Assembly: GCA_023408315.1 (NCBI GenBank)
Contig: JAEYKI010000028.1
Location: forward strand, 110,930 to 174,929
Length of the DNA stretch: 64,000 nucleotides
Direction of reading: 5' to 3'
Origin: Bacillota bacterium
Lineage (GTDB): Bacteria > Bacillota > Clostridia > Christensenellales > Christensenellaceae
Shown here: positions 34,473 through 43,023 of the stretch, in pieces
How positions within the stretch are numbered: position 1 is the stretch's first letter
How the letters are laid out: every line of letters starts with the position of its first letter
Notes under the pieces: model-generated
What the model was told of the DNA's origin: nothing
The model's input: the letters and a program-made list of their open reading frames with translations, nothing else
The model's database searches: none
Made by a program: the position numbers and the translations under genes

Positions 34473-35381
34473 TTACCGTTTGGTGGGCGCATTGCGGTAT
34501 GCCCGGCGGAAGGCTTTTCTTTCGTCCCAGGAAAGTATGGGTTTGCCCAGGCAGTTGATGTTGTAGAAAGCGCTGGAAACAACGCTTTCGTCATGCAGTC
34601 CCTGCGCAAAGTCATAGACCAGTTTCATATAGCAGACGCTCTCGCGGTTTGCCTTGTTTATATAATAATAGTACTTATCATAGTCGTACAGGGTTTCCAC
34701 TTCGGCCTTTGGTTTGTAAATAAAGGCAATAAGGTCAAACGGGAGCAATATGTTATATAATTTGAGCCAGAACCGGCGGAAACGCGAAGGCTGGTCCGTC
34801 AGTCTGGCAACGCGGGACCACCACCAATATGACTTGTCGTAAGCGCCCTTTGGAAGGCGGAAACCGTAGAATACGGAACGGGCCAGATATTTGTGAAACG
34901 CATAAAGCTCGTCCACATCCGAAATCAAAGCCAGAAGTTCCTTTTCCCGGTAAAGTTGCGTTGCGTCTATGCCGAAAAATTTGTCTGCGTACATCACATC
35001 CAGGGCCTGCTCCAGATAGGTGTGTGTGGATATGTTGCGCGTGTCCCGGTAAACGTGGGGGTGAACATATTTGTCCTGGCAGTAATGGTTTAAATAGCCA
35101 AAAAAATACGCCATCAGCTTTTCGGAATAATGTTCTTTTACATATCTGGACGCAGTGGTGAGAAATTGAGCAGGGCGCACACGGTGGGTAAGCCAGCCAT
35201 AAATTTTTGTTCTGCCGCCCGCAACCAGCAGATAGTAATCCCTGAAATATACAAAATCGCCGCCCTGGGCGCCGGAGAGGTACTCGGTAAAATTTTCGCT
35301 GATGACCCGTCTAATTTCCGGGTCGGCAATACTATCAAAGGCTGCCGTTGCAGCCAGTTTGTGGGTTAAGTAAGCCGGCAT
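34473..35381 (-). CDS. Zinc-dependent phospholipase C family protein
   Basis: 302-residue all-helical protein of the Zn-dependent PLC/S1-P1 nuclease-like family. Conserved metal region: MPAYLTHKLAA at the start, YLSGAQGGDFVYF (about 34-46) and FFGYLNHYCQDKYVHPHVY (about 93-111), where His and Asp residues would bind zinc. There is no signal peptide, so unlike secreted toxins it probably acts in the cytosol on an unknown phosphoester. It starts 3 bp after the stop of the tag gene and is translated from that transcript. Confidence 0.85.
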   Translation of the reverse strand: MPAYLTHKLAATAAFDSIADPEIRRVISENFTEYLSGAQGGDFVYFRDYYLLVAGGRTKIYGWLTHRVRPAQFLTTASRYVKEHYSEKLMAYFFGYLNHYCQDKYVHPHVYRDTRNISTHTYLEQALDVMYADKFFGIDATQLYREKELLALISDVDELYAFHKYLARSVFYGFRLPKGAYDKSYWWWSRVARLTDQPSRFRRFWLKLYNILLPFDLIAFIYKPKAEVETLYDYDKYYYYINKANRESVCYMKLVYDFAQGLHDESVVSSAFYNINCLGKPILSWDERKAFRRAYRNAPTKR

Positions 35382-35384
35382 GCA

Positions 35385-35900
35385 TTACACCTCGCAGGAT
35401 TGTTGCCTGTATAAAAAACAGCAGGGTTCGTGCGCGGGCAGGATGCCTACGCTTTGCATAAAAGATTCCACCATGGTATCGCCAATAAAGGTAAAGCCCG
35501 ATTTTTTAAGCGCAAGGCACAGTTTTTTATGGTTCGAAAAGCTGTACACAAACTGGAAAAAGGTTGGGCCCCCCGCTATGATTTTTTGCGTTGACAGGGC
35601 ATTCTGCCGCGTAGCAAAAATTTTTTTGCGGTTGCGGATAATGCGCTGGTCTAAAAGCAGGGATTCCAGATATCCGTCCGCAAGAGCGGCTACCGCATCA
35701 ATTTTAAAATTAAAAAAAACTTCCCTGAAATAGTCCCTTTTAGCCAGGACGGTTCTCCAGGAAAGGCCTGCCTGAAATACTTCGAGTGAAAATTTTTCAA
35801 ATAATTTATTGTCGTCTGTAATGATTTTGCCGTATTCGTGATCGTGGTAGTCTATTAATAAAGCATCGCAAGCCCATTGGCATCTGCGGAGGTTATTCAT
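35385..35900 (-). CDS. tag: DNA-3-methyladenine glycosylase I
   Basis: Base-excision repair enzyme removing 3-methyladenine. 171 residues of the TAG family: N-terminal RCQWACDALLIDYHDHEYG with the zinc-site Cys, LEVFQAGLSWRTVLAKRDYF, IIRNRKKIFATRQNA, and C-terminal FMQSVGILPAHEPCC bringing the other Zn ligands. Start behind AAGGAGACCAAA. It forms a two-gene operon with the phospholipase-like gene. Confidence 0.92.
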   Translation of the reverse strand: MNNLRRCQWACDALLIDYHDHEYGKIITDDNKLFEKFSLEVFQAGLSWRTVLAKRDYFREVFFNFKIDAVAALADGYLESLLLDQRIIRNRKKIFATRQNALSTQKIIAGGPTFFQFVYSFSNHKKLCLALKKSGFTFIGDTMVESFMQSVGILPAHEPCCFLYRQQSCEV

Positions 35901-36019
35901 TTTGGTCTCCTTTTGCGCTGATAAGGGCGCTTTTTACATTTTAGCATATATTTGAACTATTGTGTAAAATATTTTTGTTTTATGATACAATAAAGAAAGC
36001 AAATGGATGGAGGATTTTG

Positions 36020-37078
36020 TTGAGACAGTATTGGAGCAGGAAAGCTGCGTCCTTAAAGCCGTATACGGCGGGCGAACAGCCAAAGCAAAAAAATATTATC
36101 AAGCTGAACACAAACGAGAACGCCTATCCCCCTTCGCCGAAGGTGGGAGAGGCTGTGACAAAGGCCGCCGCAACGCTGCAGAAATACCCGCAGGCGGACT
36201 GCGGGGCGCTGGCCCGGGCCGTTGCGGAAACAGAAGGGATTCCCGCGCAGAACGTGTTTTGCGCAAACGGGTCGGACGAGGCGCTGGCATTGTGTTTTTT
36301 GGCGTTTTTTGATCCGGACAGGCCTGTTTATACGCCGGATATCACCTATAGTTTTTACACGGTATGGGCGGATCTGTTTAATCTCTGCCTTGAGCAAATT
36401 CCACTGGACGATGATTACACCGTTCCGGTGGAAAAATTTAAACATGCGCCAGGCGGCGTGGTGATAGCGAATCCCAACGCCCCAACCGGCATGGCTATTG
36501 GCGCAAAGGACATCAGAGAAATCATCCAATCCAACAGCGGTGTTGTGATTGTGGACGAGGCGTATGTGGCGTTTGGCGGCAAGAGCGTAATTCAATGGAT
36601 AGACAAATACCAGAACCTGGTGGTTGTGCGTACCCTATCGAAATCGCACGCGCTGGCAGGCCTTAGGGTGGGATATGTGGCGGCAAGCAGGAATTTAATA
36701 GATGCTCTGGAGGCCGTGCGGGACAGCTTTAATTCCTATCCTGTGGATACGTTGGCGCAGGCTGGGGCGGCGGCCGCCATTTTGGATGTGGACTACTACA
36801 AAAACGCCACGCATAAAATTGTGGAAGCACGTGAATATACAGCGAGAGAACTTAAAAAAATGGGTGTTCTGGTACTGCAGTCCAGCACGAACTTTTTATT
36901 CATCCGGCCCGCCAAACCGGCGGGGGATGTATACAGAGAACTCAAAGAAAAGGGCATACTGGTCCGCTGGTTTGACAAGCCAAGGACCAGGGAGTATCTG
37001 CGGGTGAGCATTGGCACAATGGAGGAAATGAAGTGTTTATTAGGGGAATTGCAAATATTGTTAAAAAGTTTACAGTAA
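36020..37078 (+). CDS. hisC: Histidinol-phosphate aminotransferase
   Basis: PLP aminotransferase for histidine synthesis; some family members also act on aromatic amino acids, which would fit the neighbouring tyrA. NIIKLNTNENAYPPSP near residue 30, ANPNAPTGMAIG, and RTLSKSHALAGLRVGY with the PLP lysine Lys208. 352 residues. The TTG at 36020 lies 6 bases after GGAGG and is preferred over the extended frame to 35960. No other his genes are near. Confidence 0.9.
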   Translation: MRQYWSRKAASLKPYTAGEQPKQKNIIKLNTNENAYPPSPKVGEAVTKAAATLQKYPQADCGALARAVAETEGIPAQNVFCANGSDEALALCFLAFFDPDRPVYTPDITYSFYTVWADLFNLCLEQIPLDDDYTVPVEKFKHAPGGVVIANPNAPTGMAIGAKDIREIIQSNSGVVIVDEAYVAFGGKSVIQWIDKYQNLVVVRTLSKSHALAGLRVGYVAASRNLIDALEAVRDSFNSYPVDTLAQAGAAAAILDVDYYKNATHKIVEAREYTARELKKMGVLVLQSSTNFLFIRPAKPAGDVYRELKEKGILVRWFDKPRTREYLRVSIGTMEEMKCLLGELQILLKSLQ

Positions 37079-37260
37079 AAATAAGCAGAATTGTTGCCGG
37101 GTGGGTGCATGACGTGTTGTTTATGGAAACAGCCGGCGAAGTGAAACATTTTGTGGTAAAAATAAGCGGGATTTTGGCCGTGTGGGTCTCTGGCATAGCG
37201 ATTCTTATATCTCTTGGCATATATGTGATCGTCTGCCGCATTTTTACCGCCGCGCACTGA
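37033..37260 (+). CDS. Possible small membrane protein (75 aa)
   Basis: Frame overlapping the last 46 bases of hisC and ending 1 bp before tyrA. The GTG start follows GGAGGAAATGAA. The product has an internal duplication: FTVKISRIVAGWV and FVVKISGILAVWV, about 24 residues apart, and a C-terminal hydrophobic helix (ILISLGIYVIVCRIF). It fills an otherwise empty 183-bp space between two co-directional genes, supporting it as real, but I know no relative. Confidence 0.45.
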   Translation: MFIRGIANIVKKFTVKISRIVAGWVHDVLFMETAGEVKHFVVKISGILAVWVSGIAILISLGIYVIVCRIFTAAH

Positions 37261-37261
37261 T

Positions 37262-38077
37262 ATGCAAATTGGCGTTGTTGGCCTTGGGCTGATTGGATCA
37301 TCCTTTGCACGGGCGGTAAAGAAATACACAAACCATCGGGTGGCGGGGCATGACTGCAACCCGGAAATTCTGGATGCCGCACTGGCGGATAAGGTTATTG
37401 ATACAGCGGATGTGGAGCAGGCTTGCGCGAGCGAACTTGTTTTTGTGTGCCTGTTTCCGGAAGCGGCGGTGGACTTTATTTTGGGCCATTCGTTTTCCCA
37501 TATTGTTTGCGACGTTTGCGGGGTAAAAGGGTATGTTGCCGGGCGGCTATCGGGCCGCGTGCCGGGCTATGTGGGAGTGCATCCCATGGCGGGCAGGGAG
37601 GTCTCGGGCTATTTTTCGGGAGACGCGGACCTTTTTATGGGCGCAAGTCTGATCATTACTGCGGACGAACATACGGATCAAGCAAATGTGCGGGCCATAC
37701 ATGAATTTGCGCCGCATATTGGCTTTGGGCGAGTGGTAGTCACCACGCCACAGAAGCACGACCGCGTGATTGCCTATACCTCGCAACTTGCGCATGTTGT
37801 TTCCAGCGCGTATATTAAAAGCGATACGGCCACAGAATATGTAGGTTTTTCGGCGGGCAGCTTTGCGGATATGACAAGAGTTGCAAGGTTGGACCCGCAG
37901 ATGTGGGCGCAGCTTTTTCTGGAGAACGCCGGAAACCTGGCGGAGGAGATAGACAAGTTGATTGGGCACCTGGAGGATTATAAAAAAGCCGTTGCCGGGG
38001 GTGACCGGGCAGAATTGCTCCGCCTGTTGCAGGAAGGCAGGGACCGCAAGGAACTGATGGACCGGCTGAAGGAATAG
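37262..38077 (+). CDS. tyrA: Prephenate dehydrogenase
   Basis: NAD-dependent oxidative decarboxylation of prephenate to 4-hydroxyphenylpyruvate (tyrosine synthesis). Rossmann motif GLGLIGSS (7-14); CDVCGVKGYV and GVHPMAGREVSGY (catalytic His about 103) are family hallmarks; a helical C-terminal dimerisation domain follows. At 271 residues it lacks the ACT domain of longer TyrA proteins, so it may be insensitive to tyrosine. HisC upstream could supply the transamination step. Confidence 0.93.
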   Translation: MQIGVVGLGLIGSSFARAVKKYTNHRVAGHDCNPEILDAALADKVIDTADVEQACASELVFVCLFPEAAVDFILGHSFSHIVCDVCGVKGYVAGRLSGRVPGYVGVHPMAGREVSGYFSGDADLFMGASLIITADEHTDQANVRAIHEFAPHIGFGRVVVTTPQKHDRVIAYTSQLAHVVSSAYIKSDTATEYVGFSAGSFADMTRVARLDPQMWAQLFLENAGNLAEEIDKLIGHLEDYKKAVAGGDRAELLRLLQEGRDRKELMDRLKE

Positions 38078-38100
38078 AGCCGGAATGAACGCCCGTTTGA

Positions 38101-39504
38101 TTATTGCAGGGCGTACGAAAACACCCCGCTGATATTTGGGTTTCCGCCAAACAGGGCGGGAGCGCCCATGCCGCCGTACAGGCGGCTGTTATAAATTGCG
38201 AGGCTGGAGCCCAGGGAGGCTCCTTTTATTTGGGCCTGCCAAAGCGTTTTGCCTGTGTCTGTGGCGAGCGCGTAAATATTGCCGGAATAATTGCATAAAA
38301 AATAAAGATTGTTGGTAATAACGCCGGTTGCGCGGGCGTTGTCGCCCTTTTTTATTTTGTTCCATACCATTGCGCCCGTATCGGCGTCCAGGCAGCAGAC
38401 AGACACAGTTTTGGCGGGCGTGCCGTTGCGGCTCCATAAATACAGTTTGCCCTTGTAATGCGTTGCGTCTGAGCGAATGCCGTCGTCCGGCTCGGAGCCA
38501 ACATGGCAGAAAGTTTTCCACAACAGGTTGCCGGTTTTGCTGTCCAGCGCGTAAAAAAAGCCGTTTTTATTCCCTGCGCCAACCGCGTAGGAGTTGGAGG
38601 CCTTGCGGCAGAAAAAAAGGACTGGCTTGCAGCCAAAGTCGAAGTCTGGGCCGGACGGCCGCAAAGGAAGCCATGTGTCGCGCGGAATGGGCTGGAACAC
38701 CCAGCGCGCCCTGCCGTCCGCTGCGCCGATGCAGAAGAGCGCGTCGGATGAAAGGGAAGCAGGAGGGCCGTAATTGTTGCCCGTGCCAAAATACAACAGC
38801 TTGCCGGATGCGTCCAGCTCCAGGCCGCCCCAAACGCTCATGCCTTTGGCAGTTGGTTCGTCTTCCGCGTCCAGTTCCGCAACCTTTGCCTGCCAGCATA
38901 CTGCCCCGGTTTTTTTGTTGAAGGCGTATACCTTTCCCGCGGCCTGGGGCCTATAGGGCCGCAGCAGCAGGGAATGCATCAGACTGGCCGCCTCTTCAAC
39001 AGACGCGGTGGCGGCGTATACGTTTTCATCATCGCATACCGGAGGGGCAAGGCCGCCCGAATACCGGCTGCCTCCAAGGGGCATTTGCCAAAGCGTGCGC
39101 CCGTCTTCCAAGTGAATTGCATACAGTGTGCCCGTGGATCCGTTGGAAAGCGGCCCGCCCTCGCGGCCGCCTGCGCTTGGCAGGTACCATATTCCGTCGC
39201 TGATGCAGCCTGTGCCCGCAAAGCCGTTCCAAAAATACGGAAGCGGCTCGCCCCAAAATTTTTTTAAAACAGGCATTTTGCGTATCCCTCTGTCCTGCCG
39301 GGGAGGGCGGTAAAGCTGTTTTTCGTAGAGCAGTGTTCCGTCTTTTTCATGCAGGCAGTAAATATACCCCTGCCAGTCGGCGGTAAAAATTCTGTCCTTA
39401 TAGTACAGGGGCTGGCCGGTTACATACGAATGGGTGGCGTATTGCCAAGCCAGGCCAAGGCGGCTCAGGTTCTGCGGCGTGATGCCGGAAGAAAATACGG
39501 GCAT
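38101..39504 (-). CDS. PQQ-type beta-propeller protein (polyvinyl-alcohol-dehydrogenase-like)
   Basis: 467 residues made of eight WD/PQQ-like blades, each with a (D/E)GxxLW pattern: DGTLLYEKQ, DGRTLWQMPL, TGAVCWQAKV, DGRARWVFQP, TGNLLWKTFC, TGAMVWNKIK, TGKTLWQAQI. The motifs YFGTGNNYGPPAS and GPDFDFGCKPVLF resemble the quinoprotein PVA dehydrogenase group, and PAGGSRYSGG-like blade tips occur. There is no signal peptide or lipobox, which is odd because quinoproteins act outside the cytosol. PQQ binding is not shown; it may be a structural or binding propeller. Convergent with tyrA. Confidence 0.75.
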   Translation of the reverse strand: MPVFSSGITPQNLSRLGLAWQYATHSYVTGQPLYYKDRIFTADWQGYIYCLHEKDGTLLYEKQLYRPPRQDRGIRKMPVLKKFWGEPLPYFWNGFAGTGCISDGIWYLPSAGGREGGPLSNGSTGTLYAIHLEDGRTLWQMPLGGSRYSGGLAPPVCDDENVYAATASVEEAASLMHSLLLRPYRPQAAGKVYAFNKKTGAVCWQAKVAELDAEDEPTAKGMSVWGGLELDASGKLLYFGTGNNYGPPASLSSDALFCIGAADGRARWVFQPIPRDTWLPLRPSGPDFDFGCKPVLFFCRKASNSYAVGAGNKNGFFYALDSKTGNLLWKTFCHVGSEPDDGIRSDATHYKGKLYLWSRNGTPAKTVSVCCLDADTGAMVWNKIKKGDNARATGVITNNLYFLCNYSGNIYALATDTGKTLWQAQIKGASLGSSLAIYNSRLYGGMGAPALFGGNPNISGVFSYALQ

Positions 39505-39572
39505 AAGGCAATCCTCGCATATCAGTCTTAGTAGATGTATATGTCAGCCAGGACAAATATAGCGGGGTTTTA

Positions 39573-39808
39573 CCCACACCCCACTTCTTTTCTTAAAAAG
39601 AAAAGAAGCAAAAGAATATTCTCGGCGGGGAACCGGTCCCTCGTCCGACGGTCGGGTGCTTCTAATATAATTTTATGCATTCGTTACGTATTGCCGGAGG
39701 CAGGTTCCGTCACAATCCCAAAATGCCGCGTAGCGGCATTTTTGCAGAAGGGGTTCCAAAGGGTCGAGTAACCCTTTGGGGGTAAGAGGTTGGAGGCAGA
39801 GCTCCATA
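39573..39808 (+). repeat. Composite palindromic repeat, medium copy
   Basis: Fills the 306-bp gap before the cupin gene. Modules in order: CTTCTTTTCTT/AAGAAAAGAAG hairpin (39589-39613), GGCGGGGAACCGGTCCCTCG with TCCGACGG, then a junction that skips about 60 bp present in the other long copies, TTACGTATTGCCGGAGGCAGG, hairpin AAAATGCCGC/GCGGCATTTT (39718-39741), hairpin TCCAAAGGGT/ACCCTTTGG, and GTTGGAGGC...GCTCC. No coding frame. Confidence 0.8.
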
Positions 39809-39810
39809 AT

Positions 39811-40278
39811 CTATTCGCCCTCATAATACTCTACATTTTTGGAAACCGGAAAAATCAGGCGGGCTCCATTACCAAAGATTCCTACCTTGCCGGAATCGGG
39901 ATAAAAAGCGACTTCGGGTTCGTACCTGATATCGAAGTCCGCATAGACCAGCGGCACGCTATCAGAAATATTTGTGAGTTTATGCGCGCCTTTTTCGTTG
40001 TTCGGGAAGTAAAGAAAATCACCAGGGGTAACCTGCCGCTCGCCTTCGGGAGATTTCAGCAGCCCCGTGCCGCTCAGAATGTAGAATACTTCCTCGTTCC
40101 GCATGTGGTAATGGTAGGGTACCGCAGCCTTACCCGGTGGCACTTCATAAATTGCGATCTCAAAATGCTCCGAATCTTCTTTTCCTACAATCAGGCTTCT
40201 TTTATATTCGAAGCCATGTTCTGACTTTCGCGTACAGTTTACCGCTTCGGCCCTTCGGATAAATGGTTCTCCCTTCAT
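39811..40278 (-). CDS. Cupin-domain protein
   Basis: 155-residue single-domain cupin. Motif 1 YHYHMRNEEVFYILSGTG (about 53-70) supplies two His and one Glu for metal, and motif 2 VTPGDFLYFPNNEKGAH supplies the last His. Possible isomerase, dioxygenase or sugar-binding role; substrate unknown. Start behind AGGAGGTTATGTT. It ends two bases from the adjacent repeat, with no separate terminator. Confidence 0.85.
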   Translation of the reverse strand: MKGEPFIRRAEAVNCTRKSEHGFEYKRSLIVGKEDSEHFEIAIYEVPPGKAAVPYHYHMRNEEVFYILSGTGLLKSPEGERQVTPGDFLYFPNNEKGAHKLTNISDSVPLVYADFDIRYEPEVAFYPDSGKVGIFGNGARLIFPVSKNVEYYEGE

Positions 40279-40373
40279 AACATAACCTCCTTACGGTTGC
40301 GTTTTTCATTCCTTGATTAAGATAAAAGTTTTCTGTTTTTAGTAATATTACATATCGATTATAAACAAAGCAA

Positions 40374-40404
40374 ACCCCGCTTGCAACGCAGGCGGGGTAT
40401 TTTT
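40374..40404 (-). terminator. Hairpin, probable terminator of leuA
   Basis: 11-bp stem ACCCCGCTTGC/GCAGGCGGGGT with a 3-base loop; T-rich on both flanks (TTTGCTTTG on the minus strand, ATTTTT on the plus). It lies downstream of leuA beyond the repeat copy. Confidence 0.55.
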
Positions 40405-40462
40405 GCTGGGGGCTTGGTTAGCCTGTTTCTCAATCGCGTTTTTAACGGCATCGTTCGCAAAT

Positions 40463-40518
40463 GGGATTCCGAAGGGCTAATTGACCCCTTGGCAGAGGCA
40501 TGAAGGCGAAGCCTCCAT
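40463..40518 (+). repeat. Palindromic intergenic repeat, short copy (modules 6-7)
   Basis: Hairpin CCGAAGGG...CCCCTTGG and hairpin GAAGGC/GCCTCC, preceded by TTTTTAACGGCATCGTTCGC, a degenerate module 5. It lies immediately after leuA in the direction of leuA transcription (on the opposite strand). Confidence 0.7.
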
Positions 40519-40527
40519 GAAAAGAAA

Positions 40528-42039
40528 TCATTTTGCCAGGCTGATCAGTTTGTTAATCGCGTTGACATAGGCCAAAATGGAAGATTCTATAACGTCTGTG
40601 GACAAGCCGCGGCCGCGAACGGAACGCCCTTCGTTCTCCACTTTTACGGTCACTTCACCCAGCGCGTCCTCGCCGTCTGATACGGAATTGATGCGGTAGT
40701 CGCTCAACGCCAGCGGAATGCCCGCGATCTGCTCAATCGCTTTATAGGCGGCGTCCACAGGGCCGTCTCCCAGTGCAACCTGCTCGTGCACCTGGTTTTC
40801 CGCGTCCACCAGCTTTACAATGGCGGTAGAATTGATGGTGTTGCCGCTATTTACCACAAACCTTTCCAGCTTGTAGAACTGGGGCACAGCGGAGGACTTG
40901 TGCTCAACCAGGGCCTCGATATCCGAATCTGTTACTTCTTTTTTCTTATCGCACAGGGCTTTGAATTCAACAAACGCTGCTTCCAGTTCTTCGGGAGACA
41001 GGCTGTAGCCCAGTTCCTTTAAGCGGTCTTCAAACGCGTGCTTGCCAGAGTGCTTGCCCAGCACCATTACATTGGTGGGCAGGCCGATGGACTGGGGGGT
41101 CATAATCTCGTATGTCAGGCGGTTGGCCAGCACGCCGTGCTGGTGGATGCCGCTCTCATGCGCAAACGCGTTTTTGCCCACAATGGCTTTATTGCTGGGA
41201 ATGACAGAACCGGTAATGGTGGACAGCAGCCTGCTTGCCCTGTACAACTGCGTTGTATCTATGTTGCAGGTTGCGCCAAAATACTGGCTGCGGGTATGCA
41301 GGGCCATAACCACCTCTTCCAGCGCCGCGTTGCCCGCGCGCTCGCCAATGCCGTTAATGGTGCATTCAATCTGCGTTGCGCCAGCGCGCACGGCAGCCAG
41401 AGAATTGGCGACGGACATGCCCAAATCGTCGTGGCAGTGGACGGAGATATCCACCTTGTCTATATCCGGCACGTTTTTCTTTAAATAATCAATCATCTCA
41501 AACATTTCCTGGGGCGTGGCGTAGCCAACCGTATCCGGGATGTTTACAACGCTTGCGCCAGCGCGAATGGCGGCTGAAACTGCCGTTGCCAGGAAATCGT
41601 GCGGCGTGCGGGATGCATCCTCTGCGGAAAATTCCACGTCCGGAATCAAGGAGCAAGCGTAGCGAACCATTTCATCTATGCGCGCCAGCACCTGTTCCGG
41701 AGACATTTTCAGCTTGTACTCCATGTGCAGGGGAGAGGTTGCGATAAAGGTGTGTATCCTTGGCGCGGCAGCGCCTCTTAACGCTTCATAGGACGCGTCG
41801 ATGTCCTTTTTGACCATTCGGGAGAGAGAGGCGACCTTGCAGTTTTTTACTGTATTCGCAATCGCCTGCACAGATTCAAAATCACCGGGGCTGGAAACGG
41901 CAAAACCCGCTTCAATAATATCCACGCCCAATGTTTCCAGCTGCTTTGCAACCTTTAATTTCTCTGCCAGATTCATGCTGAATCCGGGGGCCTGTTCACC
42001 GTCGCGCAGCGTTGTATCAAAAATTTTAATAGTAGACAT
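40528..42039 (-). CDS. leuA: 2-isopropylmalate synthase
   Basis: First committed step of leucine synthesis: condenses acetyl-CoA with 2-ketoisovalerate. 503 residues of the LeuA type 1: N-terminal TIM barrel with DTTLRDGEQAPGFS (8-21), catalytic HCHDDLGMS, NGIGERAGNAALEEV, and HESGIHQHG, then a C-terminal regulatory domain (about 385-503) that binds leucine for feedback control, ending RGRGLSTDVIESSI. Start behind GTGAGGGAAAAATT. Confidence 0.95.
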   Translation of the reverse strand: MSTIKIFDTTLRDGEQAPGFSMNLAEKLKVAKQLETLGVDIIEAGFAVSSPGDFESVQAIANTVKNCKVASLSRMVKKDIDASYEALRGAAAPRIHTFIATSPLHMEYKLKMSPEQVLARIDEMVRYACSLIPDVEFSAEDASRTPHDFLATAVSAAIRAGASVVNIPDTVGYATPQEMFEMIDYLKKNVPDIDKVDISVHCHDDLGMSVANSLAAVRAGATQIECTINGIGERAGNAALEEVVMALHTRSQYFGATCNIDTTQLYRASRLLSTITGSVIPSNKAIVGKNAFAHESGIHQHGVLANRLTYEIMTPQSIGLPTNVMVLGKHSGKHAFEDRLKELGYSLSPEELEAAFVEFKALCDKKKEVTDSDIEALVEHKSSAVPQFYKLERFVVNSGNTINSTAIVKLVDAENQVHEQVALGDGPVDAAYKAIEQIAGIPLALSDYRINSVSDGEDALGEVTVKVENEGRSVRGRGLSTDVIESSILAYVNAINKLISLAK

Positions 42040-42131
42040 AATTTTTCCCTCACATTCTAAAAATTAATAATATTAAAAATCATTCAATTATAAAAAGATT
42101 GAATCAAAAAAAATATGAAATTGAAATTAAA

Positions 42132-42239
42132 TTAGGCGAGGGAATTTTTGAGAGCCTCAGGACTCCCAAAGTACCTCCGGGTAACAAAAAAATGAATACC
42201 AAAGAAGCTCCTGGATGTTTGGTTTGATTTAGACACCAT
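42132..42239 (-). CDS. Possible 35-aa peptide between ilvN and leuA
   Basis: Short frame with AAAGGAGG 9 bases before its ATG, a very good ribosome site. The product is rich in Phe, Ser and Arg (SFFGIHFFVTRRYFG) and has no run of Leu, Ile or Val codons, so a classical attenuation leader for leuA is not evident. It is followed by 90 bp of AT-rich sequence before leuA. It could be a translated leader, or a small protein. Confidence 0.4.
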   Translation of the reverse strand: MVSKSNQTSRSFFGIHFFVTRRYFGSPEALKNSLA

Positions 42240-42359
42240 TATAACGGACCTCCTTTGTGTATTTATAGGGCAGTATACAATACTTTGCTTTACTTGTAAA
42301 CAGGTAATTTTCATAATAAACAAAAATTTAATGTTTACACGGAGCAGAGTATTAAAAAA

Positions 42360-42866
42360 CTATATGGTTTCCTCGCCGCGGCTAATGCCCGTGAGTCCGG
42401 TTCGCACAAGTTCTATAATGCCGTATTCTTCAATCAGGTCCAGAAACGCGGCGTTTTTTTCGGGCTTGCCGCTCATCTCAACGGTTACGGTTGTTTTGGA
42501 AATATCCACAATGCGCGTGCCAAATATGGTGCAAATCTCAATAATTCCGGCCCGTTCCTTCAGGTTGGCCGCAACCTTCACCAGAATCAGTTCGCGGTAT
42601 ACGGTGTTGCCGGCCTTCAGTTCCTTTATTTTTACCACGTCTATCAGTTTGGCAAGCTGCTTTTTAATCTGATCCAGTACATATTCGTCTCCCTCCAGGC
42701 CAATGGTAATGCGGGAAAGCTCCGGGTTATCCGTCTCGCCCACAGAGAGGGAGCTGATGTTGTATCCCCTGCGCGCAAACAGACCGGATATGCGCGTCAA
42801 AACGCCAGCGGTATTTTTAACAAGAATAGACAGCATGTAATTCCTTATCATAACGGTATCCCCCAT
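42360..42866 (-). CDS. ilvN: Acetolactate synthase small (regulatory) subunit
   Basis: Regulatory subunit giving valine feedback control to acetolactate synthase. 168 residues (163 if the second ATG at 42851, behind GGGGGAT, is used): ACT domain MLSILVKNTAGVLTRISGLFARRGYNI (about 7-33) and the C-terminal half with RELILVKVAA. The large catalytic subunit ilvB is not next to it, which is unusual, since ilvB normally lies directly upstream. leuA follows 320 bp downstream. Confidence 0.93.
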   Translation of the reverse strand: MGDTVMIRNYMLSILVKNTAGVLTRISGLFARRGYNISSLSVGETDNPELSRITIGLEGDEYVLDQIKKQLAKLIDVVKIKELKAGNTVYRELILVKVAANLKERAGIIEICTIFGTRIVDISKTTVTVEMSGKPEKNAAFLDLIEEYGIIELVRTGLTGISRGEETI

Positions 42867-43023
42867 TGTCCCTGATATTAAAAAAATGATATGTTAATCA
42901 GGGCGAAATGTCAACCTGCGAAAAGCCGGGGCAGTAATAAAATTTTGTGCCGCGCGGCAGGAATTTTATAAATTTTATAGAAACTGTAAAACATAAGCAA
43001 ATAAAAAAAGAGGGCGGCATTAC

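Noticed and set aside
36020..37078. Reading the hisC start at 35960
   Set aside because: The added 20 residues have no family match and precede the GGAGG site that fits the TTG at 36020.
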